Shown in pieces: positions 44,160 to 56,160 of a stretch of DNA of 64,000 bases. The notes under the pieces are model-generated. The model was not told the origin of the DNA and did not search any database. It saw only the letters and a list, made by a program, of their open reading frames with translations. Position numbers and translations under genes: made by a program. Source of the DNA: Mauremys mutica (lineage: Eukaryota; Chordata; Testudines; Geoemydidae); assembly GCF_020497125.1 (NCBI RefSeq), contig NW_025422875.1, positions 1-64,000 of the forward strand, given 5' to 3'. Position 1 is the stretch's first letter; each line of letters opens with the position of its first letter.

Positions 44160-45850
44160 GGCCCCTCCCATCAATTTTGCAATTTGTACTTTTCCACAAG
44201 GAATAACACCAGCAGCAAATAACACCAGCAGCAGATCCCCTGCATCAAACGATCGCTCACAAGGAGAGCGGAACCCCCTTTATCCCATCGAGTTGGGACC
44301 AGGGCCAGATTGGTTAACCAAAACGTCAGATAATCGGATGAATGGGAATGTGCCAGGCTGCAGCGCCATCTAGGGACCATAGGAGAGATTGCCCACTTCT
44401 GGACCTGTGTGCGCTGGTTTTGGGGTTAATACTGAGAACCGGATACTGGAGGGTCAGATAAACAGGGTTCTACTGTATTGTGATCATCCCATTCTTTCCG
44501 AGCTGCTTGGCTTCTAGTGAGGCTTTGCGTCGCTATTCCAATCATGGATTTAGGGAAACCTAATTTAGGCTCCTCCCCGTGAAGGGGAAAGGAAAAGTGA
44601 AGTGCTTCAGTAAGATCAACGTTACCAGAATAAAATGGTTGCATTTTTTGTTTCAAAAGGACATTTGGCTTGAGAAGTTTATTTTATTTTGGATGAGATT
44701 GTGCCTTTCATGGTTTGTAGCACACAAGCAGACAAGTTAGAGAAAATATAAAATACTCCTGGTGGAAGTTCCCAACATCTCGCTAATTTGTTTCTTAGGA
44801 GCCAGAACAACAACATGTAAGAACCCAAAACTCAGAGGAAGAGAACGCAGGCTACTGCCTATAACAGAGAGGCACAACTCACTGGGGACCTGCTGACTGG
44901 CTGCTGCTACACCCCGATTGTGTGCTGCCCTACCGAGCTCCCCAGCATGCAAGCACGCCCAGGAACCCTGCCCAACATTTAAAGTCACAGTATTCAATTT
45001 TAACACAACCACAAATGCACCAGAGCATCAACATTTTCTGTTTAACGAGGTCTCTCTCTTTTTTGGAACCCTTGTTTCTAAACATGCCATGCGGGATTTG
45101 AATCAAATTTCAGCAACTAATTATCATATGGGTGGAATCACCATTACTGTGTATTCTGGGTAGCTATGTTGTTGGCTTCTTTAGGAAATTTGGGGAAACA
45201 GGAGCACTGGAAAAGCCTCCCCCCCACCCCCCAAACACACATACACACCACACATTTGCTGCCCACTGGTGCTGCCTGAGCTGTAGCCTTGTGACATCAG
45301 AGATAACCCACCACTCAGCTCTCCCTCCCTCCAGTTCATTTTCATACTTGGGGAGAATGACTAGCACCCTGGCTGCCATGGCAACAGCTACCTTTGACAG
45401 CTGGTTGCCCCTTGTTACCAGAACATCATCACAGACAGGAAGTTTGTAATGAAACAGGGCCAGAGCTGGAGAACCGGGACAGCCCCTGCTGTGCTCAGTG
45501 AGGTTTGTGCTGCGGTACGGTGCTGTGTTCCTTCGCAAAGGGCAGGTGTTTGCTACTGTCCTCAGTAAGGCCTAGGTGAAATCAAGATGCAAAATTCCAG
45601 CTCTTTTTCTTGGATATTGTTTCTCTGCTTCTTGCACATTCAGGGTTACAGCTGAGAACTTTCACTGACCCTGAAGTTGCATGAAATGAGTTTTGTTTTA
45701 ATACAATTTAATTTAATGACTTTCAATACTCTGATCAGAACAGCACTGAGTGGTGAAATGGGGATTTTCACCAAGCTAACAATGGCAATAAAATATAGAC
45801 TGAACCAACGCATGAGTAAGAGCTTCGTTGTTTAAACAGCTTGTAAAGGT
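44160..45850. other. No gene recognised
   Basis: 'ttaaccaaaacgtcagataatcgg' and 'cagataaacagggttctactgta' (44310-44480) look like a degraded DNA-transposon copy. The rest has only short frames. Confidence 0.5.
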
Positions 45851-46450
45851 GCGGACTCACCTCCACGGCACCTCCTGCTGGTGACTTCTGGGAATTAGCT
45901 CATTCCAGCTCCGGAGCGCCCTCTGCAGGCCAGTGATGCGCTTGTCCTCTGGCCCCTGTGCCCCTCCCTGGACCCGGTGCCCCTTTAGCAGGGGTGCTGC
46001 CCCCTGGCAGTAACCCCTCAGTCTCAGGGTCTCCCCTTCTTGGGGAACCTCCTACCCACTATTCCCACCTCAGATCAGTATATGGTTACTGCCAGTCATC
46101 GTCTAGCCCTGCGCCCTGGGGCAGGCTGCAGGATCAGCCACTCATCACCGGCAAGGAGGGTCTGGACCTGCTGCCTTGGCCTACCCCTGGGCTGCCCTCT
46201 GCAACCCCCAGGACCTGTTGGCCTTCTGCTAGGCCACAGCCTGGGGCTTTCCAGGCTGGAGCTCCCCAGCTCCTCAGCCTTTCCCCAGCCCTGCTCCACT
46301 CAGGTACCCTGTCTCTAGCTCCCTGCAGCCAGGCCCTTCTCCCTCTACAGATAGAGAGAGACTGATCCTTCCACTTTCCCTGGCCTTCTTATAAGGCCCT
46401 GTCGCTCAGTTTGGGGCATGGCTCCAGCTGCAGCCTCTTCCCTCAAAGTG
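45850..46450 (+). repeat. LTR-like dispersed repeat, copy 2
   Basis: Same family and orientation as 16770-17460. Confidence 0.6.
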
Positions 46451-47379
46451 AAGCATTCTCAGGTTAGCAAATGTCCAAAGAAGTGTTGCCCTGACACCCT
46501 CAATTCAGTCCTCTTGCTCATTTGCAGGATGATGCAGACTTTAATGACATGATCCCATAGTATTTTTTTCCCACAGGACCCCTTTCCCACAGCACAGGGT
46601 TTTCTGCTCTGGGGCTGGGTATTGAAGGAGTCTGTTGCCTGTAGGATCCCTGCCTCATTTCTTGCAGAGTTAACGTTGCACAGGCAATGCTTATTCTGGT
46701 ATTTCCTAACTTGAGAGTGCTTCACTTTGCAGCCTTTTAGTCCTCTGTGCATTTCCTAATGTTTATAGCTAGCTTTACTGAGGAGAACAGTCTCCATAAC
46801 AAAGGGCTTGGTTATTTTTTTGTGGGTGCGATGTCTCCATTATTTATCTGGTCAGTGTCACTAGTGTGCACTTTACAAGACAGAGAAAGTAAGGACACTC
46901 CCTGATACAAAGCCCCTATGATCTAAGGAAGACTGACACATACAAAGAATGCAGGAGATGTAAGAACTAGGACGTTCTTTCTTTCTTCTGATGAATAGTC
47001 ATTTATTATGAATTACACTGGTCTACAATTTTTGAGAAGTTGTCTGCTTCAGAGATAAAATGTGGTATTTATTATGTATTTTGATGTGCTGAATTCAAAT
47101 ATGACAATTAAAACAACTGATTGGCTACTGTTTCTTAGATATTTAAGTTTTTACATTTTATGTCTATGTATATTGTGTAGATAGTAGAGTTTTAATCATA
47201 AATTGTAAACCTAGGTCTTTTCATGTGTTTATGGTTGCTTTACATGATAATATTTCACCTGTCCTGTTTATGTAACACTTTAAAAATCAGCAAAAGGGTT
47301 ATCTAACTAAAATTTATTATGAAACAAAAAGCAAAAACACTATTATGTACATAGTTTAGTCCTATTCAGTGTCTACTCA

Positions 47380-49055
47380 GTGCTTCTTGGCTTGTCTCTT
47401 GTATTCATTAAATGGAGCATCTCTTGTCACTGTCCAGCAATAGTCTGCAAGCATTGATGGGCTCCATTTGCCCTGATAGCGTTTCTCCATTGTTGCAATG
47501 TCATGGTGAAATCTCTCGCCGTGCTCGTCGCTCACTGCTCTGCAGTTCGGTGGAAAAAAATCTAGATGAGAGTGCAAAAAATGTATCTTTAGTGACATGT
47601 TGCAACAAAGCTTTTGTATGCCTTGAGGAGGTTTTCCACCAACAACCTGTAGTTGTCTGCCTTCTTGTTTCCGAGAAAATTTATTGCCACTAACTGGAAG
47701 GCTTTCCATGCCGTCTTTTCCTTGCCACGCAGTGCATGGTCAAATGCATCATCTCAAAGAAGTTCACGAATCTGAGGACCAACAAAGACACCTTCCTTTA
47801 TCTTAGCTTCACTTAACCTTGGAAATTGTCCACAGAGGTACTTGAAAGCTGCTTGTGTTTTGTCAATGGCCTTGACAAAGTTATTCATCAGACCCAGCTT
47901 GATGTGTAAGGGTGGTAACAAAATCTTCCTTGATTCAACAAGTGGTGGATGCTGAACACTTTTCCTCCCAGGCTCCAATGACTGTCGGAGTGGCCAATCT
48001 TTCTTGATGTAGTAGGAATCTCTTGCACGACTATCCCATTCGCAGAGAAAACAGCAGTACTTTGTGTATCCAGTCTGCAGACCAAGCAAGAGAGCAACAA
48101 CCTTCAAAACGCCACAAAGCTGCCACTGACGTTGGTCATAGTTTATGCACCTCAAAAGTTGTTTCACGTTGTCATAGGTTTCCTTCATATGGACTGCATG
48201 ACCAACTGGAATTGATGGCAAAACATTGCCATTATGCAGTAAAACAGCTTTAAGACTCGTCTTCGATGAATCAATGAACAGTCTCCACTCATCTGGATCG
48301 TGAACGATGTTGAGGGCTGCCATCACACCATCGATGTTGTTGCAGGCTACAAGATCACCTTCCATGAAGAAGAATGGGACAAGATCCTTTTGACGGTCAC
48401 GGACCATGGAAACCCTAACATCACCTGCCAGGAGATTCCACTGCTGTAGTCTGGAGCCCAACAGCTCTGCCTTACTCTTGGGTAGTTCCAAATCCCTGAC
48501 AAGGTCATTCAGTTCACCTTGTGTTATGAGGTGTGGTTCAGAGGAGGAGGATGGGAGAAAATGTGGGTCCTGTGACATTGATGGTTCAGGACCAGAAGTT
48601 TCATCCTCTTCCTCTTCCTCATCTGACTCAAGTGAGAATGATTCTGGTGCATCAGGAACCGGCAGTCCTTCTCCGTGGGGTACTGGGCGTATAGCTCATG
48701 GAATGTTTGGATAATGCACAGTCCACTTTTTCTTCTTTGACACACCTTTCCCAACTGGAGGCACCATGCAGAAGTAACAATTGCTGGTATGATCTGTTGG
48801 CTCTCTCCAAATCACTGGCACTGCAAAAAGCATAGATTTCCTTTTCCTGTTCAACCACTGGCGAAGATTTGTTGCACAAGTGTTGCAGCATATATGTGGG
48901 GCCCACCTCTTGTCCTGATCTCCAATTTTGCAGCCAAAATAAAGGTGATAGGCTTTCTTAACCATAGTGGTTATACTGCTCTTTTGTGATGCAAAAGTCA
49001 CTTCACCACAAACGTAGCAGAAGTTATCTGCACTGTTCACACAAGTACGAGGCAT
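47380..49055 (-). pseudogene. Decayed gene of a transposon-like family
   Basis: From ATG at 49055 a frame of about 550 codons is broken by two in-frame TGAs (about 48710 and 47754) and a frameshift near 47600. The N-terminus has paired cysteines (C-Y-V-C, H-I-C-C-N-T-C, C-Y-F-C), likely zinc-binding, then an acidic linker. The main body has motifs L-N-D-L-V-R-D-L, E-W-R-L-F-I-D-S-S-K, L-K-A-V-L-L-H-N-G-N, K-Y-C-C-F-L-C-E-W-D-S-R and H-I-K-L-G-L-M. The end has S-D-E-H-G-E-R-F-H and M-E-K-R-Y-Q-G-K-W. I recall this pattern as an abundant uncharacterised family in arthropod and some vertebrate genomes, probably a DNA transposon protein. I cannot name the superfamily. Without termini the element limits are unknown. 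Confidence 0.7.
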
Positions 49056-49619
49056 CTCTGCTCACTTTGGCTAAACAGAAATGTGTCCCTTTGCAAAATC
49101 AAACACTGACAAATAAGAGAGCATGACATTGTATGATTTCTAGAGCTGATATAGGGCAATTTGTTCAGCAGAGTGATGTAAGCTTCGTTACGATTGCATC
49201 ATCCATGACTTCTAGGAATAACATGATGCAATTCATATCATGTATGACGCAATACCAGCTTCAGATTGCATCATTCATTGTTTTGCCTAAAAAGCAAGTA
49301 CTGTCCAAACCACATGCAGCTGATCTGAAGTGCCGCGCAGTGCTAGGTTTTGGGTAGCAAGCCCCCTCACAATGGCAAAGAGCCTTTTCAGAACTCTGAT
49401 GCAATCTTCCCTTGATGCTCATCAGCTCTGGTGGCCTTTAACCTTAGGCTCATCTCAAGCTCTTTCCACCTCTGGATGCTCTCTGCTGATTTGCTGCCTT
49501 CTCGTGGCATGCCCCATTCCTAGCCAGATTTGTCCAGTCCTTTGTTCCTGTAGAACTCAGTGTGGCTGGAACATTAGACTGGAAGAGTTTGCAACAAAAA
49601 CAGTATGCAGCATTCTGGG

Positions 49620-50350
49620 GTTTTGAGTACTGTGGCAGAGCTCTGACCTTGCTCCCGTGGGTCCTGCACTTCTAGGTGGTTTATGCTGCCTCAGTGGCTC
49701 ACTGTGACCCTCCACGTAGCCCTTCTCTCTCCAGGGTTAGGGTTACAGTCTACTGAGCCCTTTTCAACATAGGCTGCAAGGAGGTTGGTGAGAGAACTCC
49801 CACAGTCTCTGTTCAGCCTCCTGTCCTGACAGGGACCTGACTTCCCCTTCCAGGAGCTGTTCCTGTAGTGGTGGGTTGGGGGGAACCTGGGCCCGCCCTC
49901 TACTCCAGGTTCCAGCCCAGGGACCCTAATGGTAGCAGTTGTTGGCAGCCAACCTTTTACTGTCAGAGTTGCTACATTTCCCTGGGACACTTCCCCACAG
50001 CTCTCCTGCTTCTCCCTTCTTCACCCTTAGCTTAGGGCTCCCTTAACGATGGTTTGAGGGTGTCTTCAGTAACCAGCCCTTCAGCCACACTTCCTCTCCT
50101 CTGTCTCCCTGGCTCTCCCCTGTCTGACTGGAGTGAGCCCTTTTTATAGTATCAGCAGGGCCTTAATTAGAGTCAGGTGGTCACATTAGCTTAATGGCCT
50201 CACCTGACTCATTACAGGTTAATTAGAGACAGGTGTTCTCATTAGCCTGGAGCAGCCCCTGCTCTGGTCAGTCAGGGAACAGAAAACTGTTAATCCAGTG
50301 GCCAGTATATCTGCCTTCTGCTATTCTGCTGTACCCAACTGGCCTGGGTC
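49620..50350. repeat. LTR-like dispersed repeat, second copy
   Basis: Shares the 'gaacctgggcccgccctctactccaggttccagccca' core and the 'ttaattagagacaggtg' tail with 9880-10510. Confidence 0.5.
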
Positions 50351-50546
50351 TATCACAGTACGTAAGCCATGGCCTCTCCGCTTTGTCGCCATTGGGGATT
50401 TCACACCAGGAATGTGTTGGATGGAAACTTCTATTTTCATTGTCTTTGGGGAACATGAAGTTTTTCACTCGCTGTGGCCCAGGCAGTACGAGGAAGTCCC
50501 TCAGGCTACTGCTCAAGTGGGTCCACAGTCCTGGATCATCTAGATT

Positions 50547-50876
50547 TCAGGAACTGAACTCAGCAGCAGCTGTTTCTTGTGCCTCCACCACACTCTTCTC
50601 TGATCTACACTTTTCTCCAGGAATGTGCATGGTTACATCCATTTGAGATGGAGATATGGATGCTGCAGTAGCTGCCAGGTCTCCTGCACTCTGACTACCT
50701 GGAAGATCAGGCATCTCCTCACCACTCACATCCTCACTGGGGCCGGAAGGCTCAACTTGAACATTTGTGTCTATGTATCTCAGGAGAGCTCCTTCCTGCT
50801 TAGACAGAAAAGCTTCCTTTGCTTTCTTGCTTTTTCTGAATGCTGCCCCAGAGTGGCGTTTTCTTCTTTCACTCAT
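50547..50876 (-). CDS. hAT/ZMYM1-like leader ORF fragment
   Basis: A 109-codon frame that begins with a Lys/Arg-rich leader containing S-G-A-A-F-R-K followed by acidic, Ser-rich sequence. The leader resembles the start of hAT transposases annotated as ZMYM1-like. No BED finger or DDE core follows, so it would be a truncated element. Inference only. Confidence 0.4.
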   Translation of the reverse strand: MSERRKRHSGAAFRKSKKAKEAFLSKQEGALLRYIDTNVQVEPSGPSEDVSGEEMPDLPGSQSAGDLAATAASISPSQMDVTMHIPGEKCRSEKSVVEAQETAAAEFSS

Positions 50877-51173
50877 GACTGCTGTTCTGTGCCAGCTAGA
50901 GTGGCAGGGGACAAATAAGCAGGCTGGTAGCAGGGTCTGAGCGAGGGAAGAGATCAGCGTCTTAAGGGCCTACTCGGCTCCTACTACTTCAGTTGACTGC
51001 CTGTTCTCCTCAAGCGGGTTCAGGGAAGCAGCAGGAAACAGGAAGCTCCCTGACAAGCTGGTGTTAGTCCAGACTCCTGGGGGTGCTCAAGAGGTACATT
51101 AGAGGCTCCTCCTCCTCTCTCTCCCTGCAGCTCCTGTTGCTTTCTGTTATTCCCTCTCCCCTTTTCTCCTGCC

Positions 51174-52179
51174 TGCCTGTTATGTCTCTTGTGCCCCCTT
51201 CCTCCAGCACAGCACTCCACCATCTCTGTGCATCTACAGCAGAGAGAAAACATATGCACCAGCACCAGACAATTTTCTACTCTCTGGGTCCTAGTGGTGC
51301 CCTGCCACAGTTTGGCACCTGTGGCAGCCGCCTCAGTTCGCCTCCTGGTAAGGCCAGCCCTGTCCTGTGGGTACGGAGAACCTAACTCCCATTGAGGTCA
51401 GCCAGGGAGGCTGGATGTGCACATTGCAGGAAATAGACGGTCAGGGCAGCATAATCCACTGAAAAAACCGTGACTTGCTAATTGCAACCCAGGCTCTGCC
51501 TGTGTGGCTCTTCGTCCTGCCTCTGTTGGCTGGAGCATGAGCAGAGCTTTCTGAGACAGCTGCTGCGGCTGTGGCCAGCCATCGAAGCGCGTTTCCCATC
51601 GTCTCTCTTCTGGCTGTGGATGTTTGACTGCAGCAGCCCCGCAGAGGTCCTGGCCTCGCTCTCTAATGTCCATTCTCCTCTTGCTTGCATGGCGCTTCTT
51701 GGACCATGGAATAGCCTCAGAAAAACATCCCAGTTGTGGACACAGGCACCAGCACCGATTCCACAAGCCAAAGTCCCCTTTGCAATCCAGGGAACCAGCC
51801 TGGGTTGTCTGGAGCGCAGGGTGTGGCCCATGGTGACTGCAGACACTGCCCTTGCTGCACAGCGACTCCTGGCACCCTCTAGCCCATCAGCACTCGGCTC
51901 TCCCGCTTTCTGCTGAGCGGCTGAGATCTGGGGGAACAGAAACCCTTTGTGAGAGATGGAAAATCTCCTCCCAGGAACACTCTGTCAATGGCTGCCAGAG
52001 GCCGTCCCTGTGAAACCCCAAATGTGCAGCCCCTCGGATTCCCACAGGGGAGATCTCAGCTCATTCACTTGTCACCCGTGGCCGCAGTCTCTGACAGGGG
52101 GAATGTAGAGGAGGTTTTGCCAATCGTTCCTTCTGCAGCATCCATAACGGGAGGAGGTTTGGCCTTGTGATGTGAGGCC
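51174..52179. repeat. 1-kb duplicated block, copy 2
   Basis: Partner of 40911-41983, 10,263 bp apart at the left end. Confidence 0.9.
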
Positions 52180-54130
52180 TGAGTCTGAGAATCAGGGCTC
52201 CTGGGATCTGGGGCTCTGGAATGCGGTGTGGTCTAGTGGGTGGAGCTGGATTTGTTGACAGTGAATGAGAGGGGCTTGTGCTGAAGGACCCTGGGTCAAT
52301 CCCCACCAATTCCTGTGATGTCTACATGTGGCCATGATTTTACTTACCTCTCAAGGTAGGTTATTTAGCCCATTCCTGGACACATGTGTTACATCTGCTG
52401 CTGGCCACCCCTGAGATGTAGGTCCTTCATCCACACAAGGACATGGCACATCAAGGTCAATCCAGCAGCTCCCATCCAGTCTTCACCTCCGCAATGGAGG
52501 GCGAGCTCTAACCTGACCAGAGAAAGACAGGGTGGTGTTCTTCAGGGGAATCTGCTGGAGCTCCTGCATCCCCTGCTCCACCTCACACCCCGACACGCTC
52601 AGGGTTTTCCAAAGATACCACTAATCTCGGATAAACAAAGCAGCTGAGATGAGGTCAGTGTGGGTGGATTTACTGAGCAGACTGGTTCTAATGAAAGAAC
52701 AGATTTCTTCCCTGCTCTAGGGAGATTCCCATAGGAAAAGTCTCGGATGGTTGGGGTGGGGGCAATGCAAACCCTCAGCCCCTTGAATGGCAGGAAATCA
52801 GGACTCAGGGAGTTAAGGGGTGTCTCTGTCCTGCTGGAGGGAGCAGATCTGGAGAGCAGGAAGAGCACTAGTGGCATTGTAGGAAAGCCAGTGACTTCTA
52901 CCTGTGAAGGTGGCTGAAGCTTCTGGCAGACACTAGAGTCCCGGATCCTTACACCTCCTTTGGGGATCCTTTCCCTAGGAATAAAATAAGGACACCACAC
53001 AGAGAATGACATTTGAATCCCAGGTCTGGGATCCAGGGAAAAGGGATGATCTCAGCCAGGCTACGTACCAGGAACCTGATTTTGGTCCCAAGAGCCACAA
53101 TTACCCAGAGGAGGTTTTCTTCCCCATTTGCTTTCAGGTTATTTACTCACAGTATTCATTTGTCTGCTTTGCTGGGTCTCCACTCTCTGCAGCTCTTCAT
53201 TAGTTTTAGTAACAGTCTTTCAGTTTTTGCTTCTGTTTCCTCTTCTTACAGGGTAGCATCTGCTTAGCACTTTTTAAAAAAATAAAACAATTCAAAACAA
53301 AATCCTGATCCTACATGGAAGAGGAAGGTTCCTGAGAATTTGGCTGCAGAACTTTAGTGTCTGCATATTTCAGTCCCTATTATTTATTCAGGTGTAGGTC
53401 TGATGCCATCTGCACCCCCAAGAATGCCCATATGATGCACGGGGGGCCCTTAGAATACCTGTTAAAAGAGAAGAAGAGAGTAGATTAAAAGGTGGGGAAA
53501 TCAACCAATGCATCAGCCCTTCTCTGCATCATTGAAGCACCAGGCATGGGAGCGAAACAGGTTAAAAATCCCCATGGTTCTTTCCCACTAGACAGACGTC
53601 CAGAAAGAAAAAGGCCTTCAGCCAATTATTTCCTTACACTCGGAAGGGGTGAAATTCAGCCCTGTGCAGACAGCCAGGGCAAGGTCTGTGCATCACAGCG
53701 GGGTTAAGTGGCACTTCACTGCCCAGGTGCTGGGAGACTTCGGTGGCACGGTTTTCCTCCTGGATTGGAACAGCCAGCTGGAATCCTGTGAGGTACAGAG
53801 CAGAGAGAGGTTAGGGCCACAACGTTCACCTCAGAGGCTGAGCTTCTGCAGACTTTTGGGATGTTCCCATCTGAGGAGGAGGATTTTGGCCAGCCCCAGC
53901 TCAGAGCTTTCAGTCACTTCAACCAGTGATTCTCTGGCACAGTTGATCTAAAGCAGCTGAACTTTTCAGGCCTTGCCCCCATCTCCGACCCCCCTCCCAC
54001 CTCGCATTGCCCTCTAACAGCCCTCTCCCTTCTCTCGATCTCTGCCAAGCCCAAATACAGAGCCTAGCCTACGCTCCTCCTCTCAGACCCTCTCCTCACA
54101 CGACCCTCCCCTACCTTTGAGAGGCTGATC
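52180..54130. other. No gene recognised
   Basis: Only short open frames and no family signature. AAAATAAAACAATTC at about 53277 is low complexity. Confidence 0.55.
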
Positions 54131-54139
54131 CCGGTGCCC

Positions 54140-55795
54140 TTTACCCAGCTCCTGGAGAAATCATGGCTCCTCAGGACAACCTGGGAGTGGGTGGTTCCAA
54201 CCTCTGTGTGGGGTGCATGGTTTTCCGTCTAAGCTTCACTGAGAGCCAGCATGTCTCGATTTCACAGGATGAGTGAAGTCTAGGAAGCGCTGCACTTCTT
54301 GAGGACTTCCAACTTCGCCCCATTTATCAATGGCTTCCACCTTATTTGGATCAATCATAACATCTTCTGGGGAGAGGATGTACCCCCAAAACTCTGTGGA
54401 GAGTTGGCTGGAGGTTCCGCTTTTCCAATTCTGCGTTGAAATCATGCAGCCGAAACCTCTCCAGGTTCGGATGTGCTGCGCGTGCTGCTCTGGGTTCTCC
54501 AAAAAGAGACGTATGTCACCCCAATAGATGACACTGTCCCCAAATACATCACTGATTAAGTGTTTCAAGGTCAGGGGACCATTAGTTAGCTCAAATAGCA
54601 TATCAGACCGTTAAAATGTCCATCGTGTGTTTTGAAATCTGTCTTCCATTTGTCCCTTGCCCAAACGAGCCTTAGATTGGAAATTTGTCCCTTTACCCAG
54701 CTCCTGGAGAAATCATGGCTCATCAGGACAACCTGGGAGTGGGTGGTTCCAACCTCTGTGTGGGGTGCATGGTTTTCCGTCTAAGCTTCACTGAGAGCCA
54801 GCATGTCTCGATTTCACAGGATGAGTGAAGTCTAGGAAGCGCTGCACTTCTTGAGGACTTCCAACTTTGCCCCATTTATCAATGGCTTCCACCTTATTTG
54901 GATCAATCATAACATCTTCTGGGGAGAGGATGTACCCCCAAAACTCTGTGGAGAGTTGGCTGGAGGTTCCGCTTTTCCAATTCTGCGTTGAAACCATGCA
55001 GCCGAAACCTCTCCAGGTTCGGATGTGCTGCGCGTGCTGCTCTGGGTTCTCCAAAAAGAGACGTATGTCACCCCAATAGATGACACTGTCCCCAAATACA
55101 TCACTGATTAAGTGTTTCAAGGTCAGGGGACCATTAGTTAGCTCAAATAGCATATCAGACCGTTAAAATGTCCATCGTGTGTTTTGAAATCTGTCTTCCA
55201 TTTGTCCCTTGCCCAAACGAGCCTTAGATTGGAAATTTGTCCCTTTACCCAGCTCCTGGAGAAATCATGGCTCCTCAGGACAACCTGGGAGTGGGTGGTT
55301 CCAACCTCTGTGTGGGGTGCATGGTTTTCCGTCTAAGCTTCACTGAGAGCCAGCATGTCTCGATTTCACAGGATGAGTGAAGTCTAGGAAGCGCTGCACT
55401 TCTTGAGGACTTCCAACTTCGCCCCATTTATCAATGGCTTCCACCTTATTAGGATCAATCATAACATCTTCTGGGGAGAGGATGTACCCCCAAAACTCTG
55501 TGGGGAGTTGGCTGGAGGTTCCGCTTTTCCAATTCTGCGTTGAAACCATGCTGCCGAACCCTCTCCAGGTTCAGATGTGCTGCGCGTGCTGCTCTGGGTT
55601 CTCCAAAAAGAGATGTATGTCACCCCAATAGATGACACTGTCCCCAAATACATCACTGATGAAGTGTTGCAAGGTCAGGGGACCATTAGTTAGCTCAAAT
55701 AGCATATCAGACCGTTAAAATGTCCGTCGTCTGTTTTGAAATCTGTCTTCCATTTGTCTCTTGCCCAAATGAGCCTTAGATTGGAAATCCTTGCA
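54140..55795. repeat. 552-bp tandem triplication
   Basis: Units start at 54140, 54692 and 55244 (identical 'tttacccagctcctggagaa' anchors), exactly 552 bp apart. They differ at only a few positions. The unit spans part of a Gypsy RT on the minus strand, and 552 is a multiple of 3. Confidence 0.95.
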
Positions 55796-56160
55796 GATGA
55801 AGGTTGATGAAAGCCTTTGCAGATTTCCTGTGAGCCAACAATTGTGGGATTCACAGCAGAGGGTAATGGTTTCAAATGATCACTTTGTTCAGGAGCTGAT
55901 TGTCTAAAGAGAGGCGTTGCAGAATCCCACATTTCTTCTTCCCCAAAAGGGCCTGCTCTTAGGACCGGTTCTCATGACTGTACGCAGGGAGATCCACTAA
56001 TTCTGGTCCCAACAATGCGTAAATACAGGGAAAAGCAACTTTCAGCCAAGGTAGTAGGTCAACAGGGCAGTCATAATCCTGGTCTAGAGGTAACGAGTCC
56101 ACATTTCTTTCCACGGTATCCATGTAATCTTGGTATTTATCAGGAACGCCACCATCAATC
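54236..56160 (-). pseudogene. Gypsy pol fragment (RT) with repeated segment
   Basis: Minus-strand frames read L-P-L-D-Q-D-Y-D-C-P-V-D-L-L-P near 56060-56100 (pre-RT block), then R-D-K-W-K-T-D-F-K-T-D-D-G-H-F, and, one frame over, E-L-T-N-G-P-L-T-L-K-H-L-I-S-D-V-F and G-Y-I-L-S-P-E-D-V plus K-V-E-A-I-D-K-W with V-Q-R-F-L-D-F. These are Ty3/Gypsy RT palm and thumb motifs. The usual catalytic Y-x-D-D site reads Y-W-G-D-I. A frameshift, missing blocks and the triplication show it is dead. It runs up to the inverted-repeat element at about 56150. Confidence 0.75.

Noticed and set aside
47754..48712. In-frame TGA codons as selenocysteine
   Set aside because: The frame also has a frameshift and the TGAs look like single-base changes of ordinary codons, so they are nonsense mutations.
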